Part shown: in pieces, positions 54,773 to 64,000 of the stretch | Numbering within the stretch: the first letter of the stretch is position 1 | Layout of the letters: each line of letters begins with the position of its first letter | Assembly (NCBI GenBank): GCA_009797885.1 | Contig: WNKP01000004.1 | Location: 248,001 to 312,000 of the forward strand | Length of the DNA: 64,000 nucleotides | Source: Flavobacteriaceae bacterium GF1 | GTDB taxonomy: Bacteria; Bacteroidota; Bacteroidia; Flavobacteriales; Flavobacteriaceae | Direction of reading: 5' to 3' | The notes under the pieces: generated by a model | Database searches by the model: none | The model's input: the letters and a program-made list of their open reading frames with translations, nothing else | What the model was told of the DNA's origin: nothing | Position numbers and translations under genes: made by a program

Positions 54773-55234
54773 TCAGTCTTTTCCCTTTATAGGATTCGGT
54801 TGTACCTGCATAATTTCACTGATCGATAAGGTGGGCCTGGCATTCGTGTAATTCTTGAAGTCACTAATGATTGCCTCCCTATTTTTTGTTATGGCTTCAT
54901 TATAATCCGCGATATCCTTAATGTAAAAATATCCAATAGCCACAAAGGGCGCTTTATCATTAGGTGTCCTGCCCGCTATGCCCTTATCTATTTCGTAAAA
55001 TCTTAAGTTTTCCCCTAAAAACCCAGCTACCATGGGCATATGCTTTTCCTGGTAGTAGTTCATGTCAAAGGTCACATTTTCCTCGTTTGGATACAGTATG
55101 GCTACTTTGAACCTGCCCATTTCTGGAGCCGATGCGTGTTTCAGTTGGCTCGTTTTACAGCTTGCCAAAGCGGTAAAAACCAAGATTATTGAAAGGAGTT
55201 TGATTTTTGTGGTCATATACATCGGTTTTATCAT
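54773..55234 (-). CDS. EthD-domain lipoprotein
   Basis: 153 residues; an internal ATG at 55216 (MTTKIKLLSIILVF) may be the real start. Lipobox FTALASCKTSQ. The body is the EthD dimeric alpha/beta-barrel: FKVAILYPNEENVTFDMNYY, EKHMPMVAGFLG and the late YFYIKDIADYNEAI. EthD proteins are small reductase-associated or polyketide-cyclase-like factors. Attachment to a membrane is unusual for the family. Role unknown. Confidence 0.85.
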   Translation of the reverse strand: MIKPMYMTTKIKLLSIILVFTALASCKTSQLKHASAPEMGRFKVAILYPNEENVTFDMNYYQEKHMPMVAGFLGENLRFYEIDKGIAGRTPNDKAPFVAIGYFYIKDIADYNEAITKNREAIISDFKNYTNARPTLSISEIMQVQPNPIKGKD

Positions 55235-55330
55235 TAATTTTTCATTTCGTCCTTTTTCCCTGATACCTAGGCTATTTGGTTAAATTTAGACAAAGTCTTA
55301 CTAAAAACCCCCCAAATGTTAATAGAAGGT

Positions 55331-57541
55331 TCATAAGGCCAGTACGCTCTTTTTGATGGGCAGTTTCCTTATTCGTTTTCCAGTAGCGGCAAAAATGGCG
55401 TTGCATACAGCGGCATAGGTGGGTGGTCCAGCTATTTCCCCCACACCCCATGGTCGGGTTTCATCGTTTTCACAAATATGCACCTCGATTTCAGGGATTT
55501 CATTGATTCGAAGTACCGGATTATCGTGAAAGTTGCTACGCTTCACAACACCGTTCGCATATTCCGTTCCTCCGTGGAATATGGCGGACAGTGCCCATAT
55601 GACGCCGCCTTCCATTTGTTGCCTTACCTGATCCGGGTTTATGACCAGGCCACAGTCGATCGAAGCGGTGATTTTGGTCACTTTTATTTCATTATTGGCA
55701 ATGGATACTTCGGCCACAACCGCTCCATAGCCGTTACCATGCATATATGGATATACCGCTATGCCCTGAGCACTATCTTCGGGCATCGATTTTCCCCATT
55801 TCGCTTTTTTCGCGACCAATTCCAGAGCACCGCGCAGCCTATTGATGTTGCATTTATAACTGTGCTTGAAATCCACCATTTTGTTCCGAGGAAGCAGACT
55901 GAGCCGAAATTCCAGAGGATCCCTGTTCAATTCATGGGCCACTTCATCAATAAAGCATTCCGTGGAAAAGCCTTCTGCATTGGCCATTACCGACCGCCAT
56001 GCGCCAACCTGGGTGAATCCATCCACTGTTATTTGTGTTCCAGAACAGTTGGGAATATCATAATACATCCAACCCAGTAATCCCCCCCAATTGGCCATTA
56101 CATTCTTGAAATCCCAAAATAGTGGCCTACCATCCTTAATACCAACCGTGTGCTTGTTGAGTTCAAAAGGATTCAAATAATCGAACTTGATATCATCTTC
56201 CCGGCTATAGCACATTTTAACCAAATCACCACCTGCAGCTTTGGATACCACCATGGATTCCACCGCATATTCGGAGGAATACCGCAAACCAAAACCTCCA
56301 CCACTGGGATGACAGTTGATTTTTATATTTTCTTTTGGGATTCCCAAATGTTTTTCAATGTTGGCGATGATTTTGTCCGCCGATTGTGTACCCACCCACA
56401 TTTCACAGGAATCCCCTTTAAAATGCGATGTGGCATTCAAAGGTTCCATACAGGCATGGTGTTGATAGGGGAACTCATAGGTATATGAAATGATTTGATC
56501 CATTTCGGAGGTATTGATTTTCTTACCTATTCGCAAAATCTCGGTACCTCTGTTGCTATCCAATTGCTCCAGACAATCGGCTACAAATTTTTGGTGCTCC
56601 ATTTTGGCATTTTCGCCCAAATCCCACTCGGCCTTTACGGCTAACTTTCCCTGAAATGCGGCCCAGGTGGAATTGGCGATTACCGCAACCCCATCCCTGA
56701 TATGGGTAGCCGCATCCAGAATAACGCCATCAACCTTCACTACTTTTTCAACACCTGGTATTCTTAGCGCATCGGAGGCGTCAAAACTGAGCAGTTTTCC
56801 TTTGAATACAGGGCATCTAAGTACGGCCGCATACTTCATGTTGGGCAAACGCACATCAATACTGAAAGGATGTTTTCCGGTTACGATATCGGGAATTATT
56901 TTGCTTTTGAGACTTTTACCGATCAGCTTGAATTTGGATTGATATTTAAGCGGAACTTCGTCAAAAAGGGTTTGATAGCTCTCCGGGACCACAACCTTCT
57001 CCACGAGTTCCCCATATCCCAATTTTACAGTACTTCCATGTTGGTGGATATGCCCATTTTCAGCATAACATTGATCTTCGTAGACCGTCCATTCCTTGGC
57101 CGCTGCCTCAATTAAGAGGTATTTTGCAAAGGCCCCAGCTTTTCGAAGTAGATCCCAATGTAGCAGTGTGCTCGTACTCCCTCCGGTGATATCGGATTCA
57201 CTAACTGAGGATTTGATGTATTTTATATTGATTTTTTCCCAATCGGCCTCAAGCTCTTCCGCAAGGATAGAGGACAATCCTGTACTCACCCCTTGTCCCA
57301 TTTCATATTTTGTAAGGCTCAGAAAAACGCTGCCATCGGGCCTTATTTGTAAAAAGTCCGTTACGGAAAGTGCTCCTTGGGCTTGAAAACCATTTTCTAA
57401 ATCGACCAGAGGTGCAGCATTTTTAGGGATATTGACCACCTCATTGACACAACTTTGTAGGAAATTCAGTCCTATGACCAACCCACCGCTTGCCAAGCCT
57501 GTTCTTTTTAGAAAATCCCTTCTGGAGTTCATTGTTTTCAT
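55331..57541 (-). CDS. Molybdopterin-binding subunit of a xanthine-dehydrogenase-family oxidoreductase (IorB-like)
   Basis: 736 residues from ATG 57541, which overlaps the stop of the FeS subunit as ATGA; a longer frame is open upstream but inside the partner gene. The N-terminus has the twin-arginine signal SRRDFLKRTG, so the enzyme is exported folded. Body motifs include TKYEMGQGVSTGLSSILAEEL, HHACMEPLNATSHF, GGFGLRYSSEYAVE and a late GVGEIAGPPTYAAVCNAI with the active-site glutamate. It matches the isoquinoline 1-oxidoreductase/aldehyde-oxidoreductase beta type. Substrate (an aldehyde or N-heterocycle) unknown. Confidence 0.92.
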   Translation of the reverse strand: MKTMNSRRDFLKRTGLASGGLVIGLNFLQSCVNEVVNIPKNAAPLVDLENGFQAQGALSVTDFLQIRPDGSVFLSLTKYEMGQGVSTGLSSILAEELEADWEKINIKYIKSSVSESDITGGSTSTLLHWDLLRKAGAFAKYLLIEAAAKEWTVYEDQCYAENGHIHQHGSTVKLGYGELVEKVVVPESYQTLFDEVPLKYQSKFKLIGKSLKSKIIPDIVTGKHPFSIDVRLPNMKYAAVLRCPVFKGKLLSFDASDALRIPGVEKVVKVDGVILDAATHIRDGVAVIANSTWAAFQGKLAVKAEWDLGENAKMEHQKFVADCLEQLDSNRGTEILRIGKKINTSEMDQIISYTYEFPYQHHACMEPLNATSHFKGDSCEMWVGTQSADKIIANIEKHLGIPKENIKINCHPSGGGFGLRYSSEYAVESMVVSKAAGGDLVKMCYSREDDIKFDYLNPFELNKHTVGIKDGRPLFWDFKNVMANWGGLLGWMYYDIPNCSGTQITVDGFTQVGAWRSVMANAEGFSTECFIDEVAHELNRDPLEFRLSLLPRNKMVDFKHSYKCNINRLRGALELVAKKAKWGKSMPEDSAQGIAVYPYMHGNGYGAVVAEVSIANNEIKVTKITASIDCGLVINPDQVRQQMEGGVIWALSAIFHGGTEYANGVVKRSNFHDNPVLRINEIPEIEVHICENDETRPWGVGEIAGPPTYAAVCNAIFAATGKRIRKLPIKKSVLAL

Positions 57542-58014
57542 ATGCCATTGTTCTTGGAGGATTGTTCCACTACGGATTTTATCGCCTTTAAAATTCTGGG
57601 ATAGGTCCCACACCTGCAGATATTACCGGACATTGCATTTAGAATCGCTTCGTCGGTTGGATTTGGATTGCTTTTTAAAAACCCGATGGCATTCATTAAT
57701 TGACCACTTTGGCAATAGCCACATTGGGGTACTTGCTGATCGATCCATGCTTGTTGCAAAGAACGAAAAGGGGTAGCTTCGACCCCCTCAATGGTTTCTA
57801 TGTTTTTATCCATGGCAGACTGTACCCCCATACTACATGACCGTACCGCCTGCCCATCAACAAGTACCGTACAGGCCCCGCATTGGGCAATACCGCAGCC
57901 AAATTTTGTGCCGGTCAATCCCAGGATGTCCCTTAACACCCAGAGCAATGGCATATTGGGGTCCATCTCCTTTTCATGGACAATTCCATTTACATTAAGT
58001 CGTATAGTGGCCAT
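57538..58014 (-). CDS. [2Fe-2S] subunit of the molybdenum hydroxylase (IorA-like)
   Basis: 158 residues with two FeS clusters: a plant-ferredoxin type (FGCGIAQCGACTVLVDG and the following RSC) and the helical type (CGYCQSGQ ... CRCGTYPRI). It has no signal peptide, so it is expected to travel with the Tat-targeted partner. Electron acceptor unknown, and no cytochrome subunit is adjacent. Confidence 0.93.
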   Translation of the reverse strand: MATIRLNVNGIVHEKEMDPNMPLLWVLRDILGLTGTKFGCGIAQCGACTVLVDGQAVRSCSMGVQSAMDKNIETIEGVEATPFRSLQQAWIDQQVPQCGYCQSGQLMNAIGFLKSNPNPTDEAILNAMSGNICRCGTYPRILKAIKSVVEQSSKNNGI

Positions 58015-58024
58015 AGGGTTCGTT

Positions 58025-58513
58025 TTAATGGTTGCGTGTTACAATGGTTGAGTCTGGTTCTGGCATCTTTTCTATATAAAGCAGTTCCATAATGATGCCG
58101 GCAATCGGCAACTGAAAATACCCAAATTCAAATGCCGATTCCGTTTTCCCGTACTGGATCGGTTTGAAACCCTTACCGATCAAATCACTTTTTGCGGATA
58201 CAAAAGCACTATGGTCATAAAACGAGATTCCCGAATGGTGGTAGCCTTCCCCCCTACTTGCCAAATGTTGATCCAAAATGCTTTCCCCCGTAAAAGGGGA
58301 AATGAGCTCAAGGTTGCTCGTACCAATGGAAGCAATGGCCACCTTAAATGAATAGGGTTTAAAATCCCCATTCACCAGGCAAATTTCAGGTGCTATTTTC
58401 CAAACATTAAAGGTAATCCCCATGATATTGGTCAGCGTTGCAGCTTCGCTTTCCAAATCTTTGACCAGAAAGGATTGATGGTGCAGATGTGCCGCATGTG
58501 TTATTGAACTCAT
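58025..58513 (-). CDS. VOC (glyoxalase-fold) protein
   Basis: 162 residues with two beta-alpha-beta-beta-beta modules: AHLHHQSFLVKDLESEAATL, SNLELISPFTG, EGYHHSGISFYD and GIIMELLYIEK. Candidate metal ligands are the early His, the Glu of LELI, the central His and the late Glu, as in methylmalonyl-CoA epimerase or glyoxalase. Lies 10 bp upstream of the IorA gene on the same strand, so probably in the same operon. Confidence 0.85.
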   Translation of the reverse strand: MSSITHAAHLHHQSFLVKDLESEAATLTNIMGITFNVWKIAPEICLVNGDFKPYSFKVAIASIGTSNLELISPFTGESILDQHLASRGEGYHHSGISFYDHSAFVSAKSDLIGKGFKPIQYGKTESAFEFGYFQLPIAGIIMELLYIEKMPEPDSTIVTRNH

Positions 58514-58809
58514 TTAAACTTGTTTTTAAAAGTCCTACGTGGAATCCCCGTAATATTAAAAGGTAAATACTTTGGGGCCCGGGTCAAAATGACGAAGAAG
58601 CGTTTTTCAGGTACATACACTTAAAAAAGTATTACCAATGCAATAGGTGAAATCAAAAAGTTAGGTTCCTACCATCACCAAAATCCTTCCTGAAACCATT
58701 TTTCCTTTACATCCGGGATTACAAACCTCCTGTATTTGCAAAATCCCCTGGACAGCCATGTCGGTAGGCCCGAACCGATTTTATCCAGATCCTTTGTTTA
58801 AATTGGCAA

Positions 58810-59550
58810 CTAGAATTCCTGCACCGTAGGACGAAGTACAATTTCATTGATATCTACATCCAAAGGTTGTTCAATGGCAAAAGCAATTGCCTTGGCCACG
58901 GATTCCGCTGGAATGGCAATCTTATAGAAATCATTGAGCAAAGCCGCACTTGATTCATGGGAGGTACCATATTGCAGTTCAGATGCCACCGCGCCGGGTT
59001 CTATGGTCGTCGTCCGTATTTTTTCGCCAACTTCATGCCTAAATCCTTCAGAGATGGCCCTAACCGCAAATTTGGTCGCACTGTAGACGGTTCCCCCTGG
59101 ACTAAAAACCTTTAGGCCGGCCACTGAGGAAAGATTGATAAAATGGCCGGATTGTTGTTTCTCAAATATGGGCAATGCCTCAGCAATACCATAAAGCACT
59201 CCTTTGATATTGACATCGATCATGTTGTCCCATTCTTCCACTTTAAGTGCTTGCAAGGGTGCAATGGACATTATACCCGCATTGTTGACCAGAACGTCCA
59301 ATCTTCCAAAGGTTTCCACGGTCTTTTCCACAAAAATCCTTACCTCATCCCTATTGGTCACATCCATTTCCATATATGCTGCCGTACCGCCATTTTTGTT
59401 GATTTCATCGGTAATGCTCCTTAGCCTATCCGATCGTCTGGCCCCTAACAACACTTTTCCGCCTTTAGCGGCCAAAAACCTTGCGGTGGCTTCTCCCAGT
59501 CCACTACTTGCTCCCGTAATGGCAATAACTTTTTCCTTGATTTCACCCAT
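58810..59550 (-). CDS. Short-chain dehydrogenase/reductase (SDR)
   Basis: 246 residues. NAD(P) motif TGASSGLGEA (about 12-21), NNAGI (about 88), catalytic Ser and YSATK with Tyr/Lys at about 155-159. The closest naming style is the YdfG-like/serine 3-dehydrogenase group, but the substrate is not readable. A 296-bp gap separates it from the VOC gene, in which no further gene was seen. Confidence 0.92.
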   Translation of the reverse strand: MGEIKEKVIAITGASSGLGEATARFLAAKGGKVLLGARRSDRLRSITDEINKNGGTAAYMEMDVTNRDEVRIFVEKTVETFGRLDVLVNNAGIMSIAPLQALKVEEWDNMIDVNIKGVLYGIAEALPIFEKQQSGHFINLSSVAGLKVFSPGGTVYSATKFAVRAISEGFRHEVGEKIRTTTIEPGAVASELQYGTSHESSAALLNDFYKIAIPAESVAKAIAFAIEQPLDVDINEIVLRPTVQEF

Positions 59551-60070
59551 CTTTTGCAGATTTAGTTCGCTAATCTTTTGTGTGTGATTTGTGATTTCGA
59601 ACCACTTTTAAAGCCCATATGACACGATTAAAAATAGTTGAAGGAAGTGTTTAAATGGGCGGTAAAATGCCGAACTGGGGTACTAATGGTACTAAGAAGG
59701 TGTTTAATGGTCCAAAACGAATAGGGACATGATCGAATGCCATATCCCATTGTCCCCTTCCGGCTTCAAATACCCAATTCGGTAACCGACCAATGGGAAA
59801 GAATTCGCATTGTACAGTGTTATTGCCAATCTAAATCACTACGCTTCCGGGATGGGAAGATAGGGTTCCAAAACGACTTACTTTATCCGCACTTTGCCCA
59901 ACAAGTACTACATGATCCCATCATCAGGTTTGGGGCCAGTGACTTGTTATTTCTGAAATGGTAAAATAAAAGAGGCCATAGCTGCCCGAAATACCCTGCC
60001 TGACGGTATCATCCCATAATTGAACTCCTGAGCGCAAAGGAAGTGTATATTTGTACTCCAAATTTTACGC
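59551..60070. other. Intergenic stretch, no convincing gene
   Basis: 520 bp. A 75-codon frame at 59737-59964 has no recognisable content and no ribosome-binding site. The promoter box for the phosphatase gene sits at its right end (60046-60053). Confidence 0.55.
60046..60053 (+). promoter_or_regulatory. Candidate -7 element of the cpsB/ywqE-like gene
   Basis: TATATTTG (TAnnTTTG), 17 bp before the start codon; a TTG lies at 60020-60022, 23 bp upstream, slightly wider than the usual spacing. Confidence 0.5.
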
Positions 60071-60814
60071 ATGTTCACATTTTTCTCCAAGAAAGGGTTT
60101 TTAGTTGATTATTTGGCGGGCTTTATTGACATCCACAACCACATCCTACCCGGTATAGACGATGGGGCCAAGAATGTGGGGGAATCAATGGAATTGATCA
60201 AGGGGTTTGCAGAAATTGGGGTAACGGATTTTATCTGTACGCCACATATCATGAGCAATTATTATGACAATACGCCAGAGACTATAGGAACATCTTATGA
60301 AAAGCTCAAAAAAAATCTTAACAGAACTGATTTCAAAGGTGTTAATCTGAATTATGCTGCGGAACACATGATCGACGATAACTTTGATAAAATCTTGGCC
60401 AATAATGAAGTGCTCCCCTTAAATAAGGACCATATCTTGATAGAAATGTCCTATCTGCAACCAAGTATTAATTTTGAGGCTTCCATTGAACTCATAAAAA
60501 ACGCTGGATATTTTCCTGTTTTAGCGCACCCTGAGCGTTATCAATATCTTAGCAAGGACTTTAAGAGCTATTTGAAATATAAATCCGCAGGTGTCAAATT
60601 TCAGTTAAACCTACTTTCGTTAGGGGGTCATTACGGGGAGGAAATCAAACGGACTTCCTGGAAGTTATTGGATACCGGAAATTATGACTTTCTAGGTAGC
60701 GATGTCCATAATTTATCGCATTTAAAGGGTATCAGGTCAATAAAAATAAAGAAAGCCCATATTAACGAAATTCAAGTTCTTAAGCATCGCAATGCCGAGC
60801 TATTTCAGAATTGA
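60071..60814 (+). CDS. CpsB/YwqE-type tyrosine-protein phosphatase
   Basis: 247 residues with a PHP fold: DIHNHILPGIDDGAKN carries the HxH metal motif, CTPHIMSNYY the next ligands, and VLAHPERYQY plus LGSDVHN the rest. Such metal-dependent phosphatases dephosphorylate the tyrosine kinase of exopolysaccharide assembly. Its stop is 1 bp from that of the convergent Wzc-like kinase gene, so the two antagonists are paired but separately transcribed. Confidence 0.92.
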   Translation: MFTFFSKKGFLVDYLAGFIDIHNHILPGIDDGAKNVGESMELIKGFAEIGVTDFICTPHIMSNYYDNTPETIGTSYEKLKKNLNRTDFKGVNLNYAAEHMIDDNFDKILANNEVLPLNKDHILIEMSYLQPSINFEASIELIKNAGYFPVLAHPERYQYLSKDFKSYLKYKSAGVKFQLNLLSLGGHYGEEIKRTSWKLLDTGNYDFLGSDVHNLSHLKGIRSIKIKKAHINEIQVLKHRNAELFQN

Positions 60815-60815
60815 C

Positions 60816-63206
60816 CTATCCAAAAATTTGGTACCATTTCTTTTTGTTCGTACCGTAACCGTAGCCATATTTTCCGCCGTAACCCAAATTGGATGACTTA
60901 ACACCATTAACGATAAACGACAGGCCTTTTAATTTCCCCTCCTTTTGTAATTGAATTGGGAATGAAACAACATTGGTTTCTGTAATACCCGCCCTGGTCA
61001 CATATAAGGTTTGATCAGCATTTTTACTAATTAGTAAGGTATCTGAGACTACCATTAAAGGAGCTGTATCCACGATGATATAGTCATATTTTTGCCTTAC
61101 GTATTCAAAGAGTTCATCAACCCTTTCGTTCATTAACAATTCCGTCGGATTTGGTGGAATATTACCTGCGAATATGATATCAATGGTTTGATTATTGGCA
61201 AGAATTGAGGAAATAATTTGCTTTGGAATAAAATCACTGTTGGAAAGAAAGTCCGTTAATCCCTTATTATCCTTGTTCATTTGGGATTTGGCCAATTTAT
61301 CTACATTCTTTGTGTTGTAAAATTCATAAATCTTTGGATTCCTGATATCAGCACCTATGAGAAGAACTTTCTTCCCGGCATTGGCATAAATCATCGCCAG
61401 ATTAAATGAAACCAATGTCTTTCCTTCACCTGGAACACTTGAGGTGACAAAAATGGAATTGCCAAATTCCCTTCTATTCGATTTTGATTTTAAAATGTAA
61501 TCGAGATTGGTACGCAAAATTCTAAGGGATTCGGCCAATACTGTCCTTTCATCTGTTTTAATTAAGGTCTCTTCTTTTTTGGAAATCTTTGGTAGCTCAG
61601 CTAGAACCGGAACGTTTCCAGTTAATTTTTCCAAATTGGCCTTGTTATGAATTTTGTTATCCAAAACATCTTTAACATAAATTATGGAAAAAGGAAGTAA
61701 GAGTCCCAAAACGAGAGAGGCCAACAAAACAATCTTTTTTTTCGGTGAGACCGGAATTTCACTAACCAAATAAGCATCATCAATAACTTTGGATTTTGGT
61801 GCTGCAGATGCAAAAGTAATTTGTGACTCTTCCCTTTTTTGCAGCAGATATAAGTATAAGGATTCCGTCGTTTGTTGCTGCCTACCTATATCCCTCAAAG
61901 CACGTTCATTTTTTGGTGCAGAATAAATTTTTGAATTAATACGTGAGAGTTGCTCACTAAGACTGTTTACCTGAAGGGTCAGATTATTTTCCATTCCATT
62001 TAGACTGGATAACATGCTCCGTTTTAATCCATCTAGTTGTTGGTCAAGATTAACGATAATTGGGTTTTTTTCATTGGAACTCTCCAATAATCGTTTTCGC
62101 TCCAGAGCCAGTTCATTATATCGAGCTGTGGTATTGGCAATGGTAGCATCAGTCAAACCAACATTAGCCGGAAGTAATTCGTAGCCCGCCTGACTTTCGA
62201 CTATATCTTTCATCGAAGAAGCGATATCCAACTGTACTGATGCGTTTTGCAATTCCTGCTGATTGGTGGCCCCAATATTTAAATTTACGCTGGTCTGTGC
62301 GGCTATATCCGCAATTCCCCGACCAGCCTTGAAATCCTCAGCATTTTGATCCACCGCGGAAAGGTTTCCATAAATATCGGCAATACGATCATTAATAAAA
62401 TTGGACGTGCGATCGGCAATAGCTTTTTTATCATCTATTGCGTTTTGATTGTATCGATCAATGAGTGCATTAATAACGTCTTTTCCTCTTGAAACAATGG
62501 CATCTTCCAAAGAAATCGTGATGATGTTGGAAATATCACCAGAATTCAATAAGGCAACACTTCTTTGATAGAACTCTGCGATTGCTGACAAAGGAACCAC
62601 GGTTATGTTATATTCCTTCTCAAAAGTTGTGGAAAAGTTATCTAGGGTCGGAGTAACTATAATTTCGCCAACTTCTGTTTCAATTTTTTCCCCAAATGAA
62701 TATCTTTTATCGTATTCTCCTCTCTCAATGCCATATAGAAACGACGTTTTATTGATTGGCTTCAAATAAAAATTTAAATCCCCGGAAGAATTTCTTAAGG
62801 TATCAGGAGATAAAAAGTTAATATTAAATGGTGGATCATCGTATAACTCAGAATCTAGAATATTTCCTACTGCCTTAATTTGAATGTTCAAGTCCAGTTC
62901 CCTCGCAACACTTATTATATTGGAACGGGACAAAAAGACTTCCATCTCGTCCATAACTTTGGCTTCACCTGAACCGGTGAGAACATCCAACTCTTTAAAG
63001 GGATTAAGCGAAGGGCCCGAAGATTCTTCGTCCAAAATTCTAATCTTGGCTTCAACTGCGTATTTTGGAACTGAATAGCGGATATGAAGCAAGCCCAAAC
63101 TAATAGCTATAAAAACACTAACAAAAAACCATATTACATTTTTCAAATAGGGTTTTAATAATAAATTGAAATCAACCCCAGAATTTCCGTATTCTTTGGT
63201 ATTCAT
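60816..63206 (-). CDS. Polysaccharide biosynthesis tyrosine autokinase (Wzc-like)
   Basis: 796 residues. N-terminal Wzz/chain-length domain with transmembrane helices at about 28-48 and 500-520 and a long coiled periplasmic part between. The C-terminal BY-kinase has Walker A SSVPGEGKTLVSFNLA, Walker A' LLIGADIRNPK and Walker B YIIVDTAP, and a tyrosine-rich tail (NLGYGGKYGYGYG) that is the autophosphorylation cluster. It controls export of capsular or exopolysaccharide together with the Wza-like protein 23 bp upstream. Complete. Confidence 0.94.
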   Translation of the reverse strand: MNTKEYGNSGVDFNLLLKPYLKNVIWFFVSVFIAISLGLLHIRYSVPKYAVEAKIRILDEESSGPSLNPFKELDVLTGSGEAKVMDEMEVFLSRSNIISVARELDLNIQIKAVGNILDSELYDDPPFNINFLSPDTLRNSSGDLNFYLKPINKTSFLYGIERGEYDKRYSFGEKIETEVGEIIVTPTLDNFSTTFEKEYNITVVPLSAIAEFYQRSVALLNSGDISNIITISLEDAIVSRGKDVINALIDRYNQNAIDDKKAIADRTSNFINDRIADIYGNLSAVDQNAEDFKAGRGIADIAAQTSVNLNIGATNQQELQNASVQLDIASSMKDIVESQAGYELLPANVGLTDATIANTTARYNELALERKRLLESSNEKNPIIVNLDQQLDGLKRSMLSSLNGMENNLTLQVNSLSEQLSRINSKIYSAPKNERALRDIGRQQQTTESLYLYLLQKREESQITFASAAPKSKVIDDAYLVSEIPVSPKKKIVLLASLVLGLLLPFSIIYVKDVLDNKIHNKANLEKLTGNVPVLAELPKISKKEETLIKTDERTVLAESLRILRTNLDYILKSKSNRREFGNSIFVTSSVPGEGKTLVSFNLAMIYANAGKKVLLIGADIRNPKIYEFYNTKNVDKLAKSQMNKDNKGLTDFLSNSDFIPKQIISSILANNQTIDIIFAGNIPPNPTELLMNERVDELFEYVRQKYDYIIVDTAPLMVVSDTLLISKNADQTLYVTRAGITETNVVSFPIQLQKEGKLKGLSFIVNGVKSSNLGYGGKYGYGYGTNKKKWYQIFG

Positions 63207-63229
63207 GTATCAAGCTTTTATTTCAGAGA

Positions 63230-63988
63230 TTAATTTCTGGTTATAAGAATTACCGTAGATGTTATTAAAACTGAAACAAGGGAAACATAAATTCCAGTAC
63301 GGGAGTCTAATGACGTCTCCTTAATTCCTGACTTATTAGGTTCAACGTAGACAACATCATTTTGAGTCAAATAATAAACAGGCGACTTTACCATATTTTT
63401 TGAAGTTAAATCGATACGGTTATAAACCTTGGTGCCGTTAAAGTCTCGAATTACCAGTACATTCTCTCTTTTTCCCCTTATCGTTAAATCACCGGCAAAA
63501 CCAAGAGCTTCAAGAATTGTAATCTGCTCTCCATTGACTGGATATGTGCCAGGTCTGGAGACCTCTCCAAGGACAGAGACCGTAAAATTACGCAATCTAA
63601 TATTGATGATGGGGTCTTTTAAATATTCGGATAGTTTACCCCGTAATAACTGGCGTAGTTCGTCTGGTGATAATCCTTCGACCTTTAGTTTTCCAATAAC
63701 GGGAAAGTCTATCTCCCCGGCCTGGTCGACCAAATAATCCACTTGTTCTGCTTGAAAACCACCCTCCCCGGCCCCTCTAAATAGATTGAATGGTGCACTC
63801 GCTTCGGGGTTTAAAGAAGATACATGAATCGATATTAAATCATCAACTTTAAACTTAGAGACAAAGGAGTTGTCATTGACCAAGGTTTCAAAATTCCCAG
63901 TGTCCTGAAAATAAACTACCTCTTTCCTGGAAGCACAGGAAGACAGTACGATCAGAACAATCACAGGAATTACCCTACCGAATAACAT
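63230..63988 (-). CDS. Polysaccharide export outer-membrane lipoprotein (Wza-like)
   Basis: 252 residues; lipobox VLIVLSSCASRK with Cys at about 18. A Poly_export domain (VDDLISIHVSSLNPEASAPF) and SLBB repeats (VSVLGEVSRPGTYPV) follow, and a C-terminal hydrophobic helix (about 233-250) replaces the Wza barrel helix. Precedes the Wzc-like kinase in one operon. The window ends 12 bp beyond its start, so the rest of the locus lies outside. Confidence 0.92.
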   Translation of the reverse strand: MLFGRVIPVIVLIVLSSCASRKEVVYFQDTGNFETLVNDNSFVSKFKVDDLISIHVSSLNPEASAPFNLFRGAGEGGFQAEQVDYLVDQAGEIDFPVIGKLKVEGLSPDELRQLLRGKLSEYLKDPIINIRLRNFTVSVLGEVSRPGTYPVNGEQITILEALGFAGDLTIRGKRENVLVIRDFNGTKVYNRIDLTSKNMVKSPVYYLTQNDVVYVEPNKSGIKETSLDSRTGIYVSLVSVLITSTVILITRN

Positions 63989-64000
63989 CGAATAATTTTT

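Noticed and set aside
59737-59964. 75-codon plus-strand frame
   Set aside because: No homologous pattern, no ribosome-binding site, and ordinary intergenic composition.
1-64000. CRISPR arrays, tRNA and rRNA genes
   Set aside because: No regularly spaced short repeats and no cloverleaf or rRNA words were seen on either strand by eye; a covariance-model scan was not possible.

Overview
The window reads as chromosome of a marine-type member of the Flavobacteriaceae (Bacteroidota). The evidence is the gliding-motility pair gldF/gldG, DUF4249 and TonB-dependent outer-membrane proteins, many Cys-lipobox lipoproteins, and promoters of the Bacteroidota form TAnnTTTG just before start codons. No rRNA, tRNA or CRISPR array was recognised. 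All names come from reading the sequence; no database search was run.

Layout. (1) 1-1.8 kb: a nearly gene-free repeat cluster with two hairpin repeats, inverted repeats and a perfect 118-bp direct repeat. (2) 1.9-15.9 kb: a short-chain acid locus. On the minus strand lie a zinc-ribbon/HTH protein of transposase origin, a porin, a DUF4212/sodium-solute symporter pair, a symporter-histidine kinase hybrid, a receiver-only response regulator, a PrpE-like ligase and acetyl-CoA synthetase. A convergent pair (cNMP/CBS/DUF294 protein and DnaQ-like exonuclease) overlaps it tail to tail. (3) 16-24.8 kb: housekeeping genes purC, phoH, a SAM hydrolase, gldF-gldG, dnaN and mnmE. (4) 24.8-31.8 kb: an accessory region with an integrase remnant, a truncated S41 peptidase, single-gene units (one followed by a large palindrome), two decayed genes (one or both tautomerases), a Crp/Fnr regulator and a universal stress protein. 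(5) 32-43 kb: two FtsX/MacB-type permeases without an ATPase, a BlaI/M56 pair whose M56 protein ends in ankyrin repeats, and a TetR-MBL-RsgA group. (6) 43.3-51.2 kb: a tight operon of a secreted protein, an STN-domain TonB-dependent receptor, two tandem DUF4249 lipoproteins and an MG2-like protein. (7) 51.6-59.6 kb: lipoproteins, an ATC-hydrolase-like protein, a nested palindromic element, an EthD protein, a Tat-exported molybdenum hydroxylase pair, a VOC protein and an SDR. (8) 60-64 kb: the edge of an exopolysaccharide locus, with a CpsB/YwqE phosphatase, a Wzc-type tyrosine kinase and a Wza-type export protein.

The most striking unexplained signal is in region 4. The palindrome TTTTACC(C/T)TAGGGTAAAA occurs on each side of the Crp/Fnr gene. 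Each copy is followed, at exactly the same distance and pointing outward, by TAACTTGC. One copy faces the universal stress gene and the other faces the decayed gene pair. This looks like a two-promoter regulon of the regulator encoded between them.
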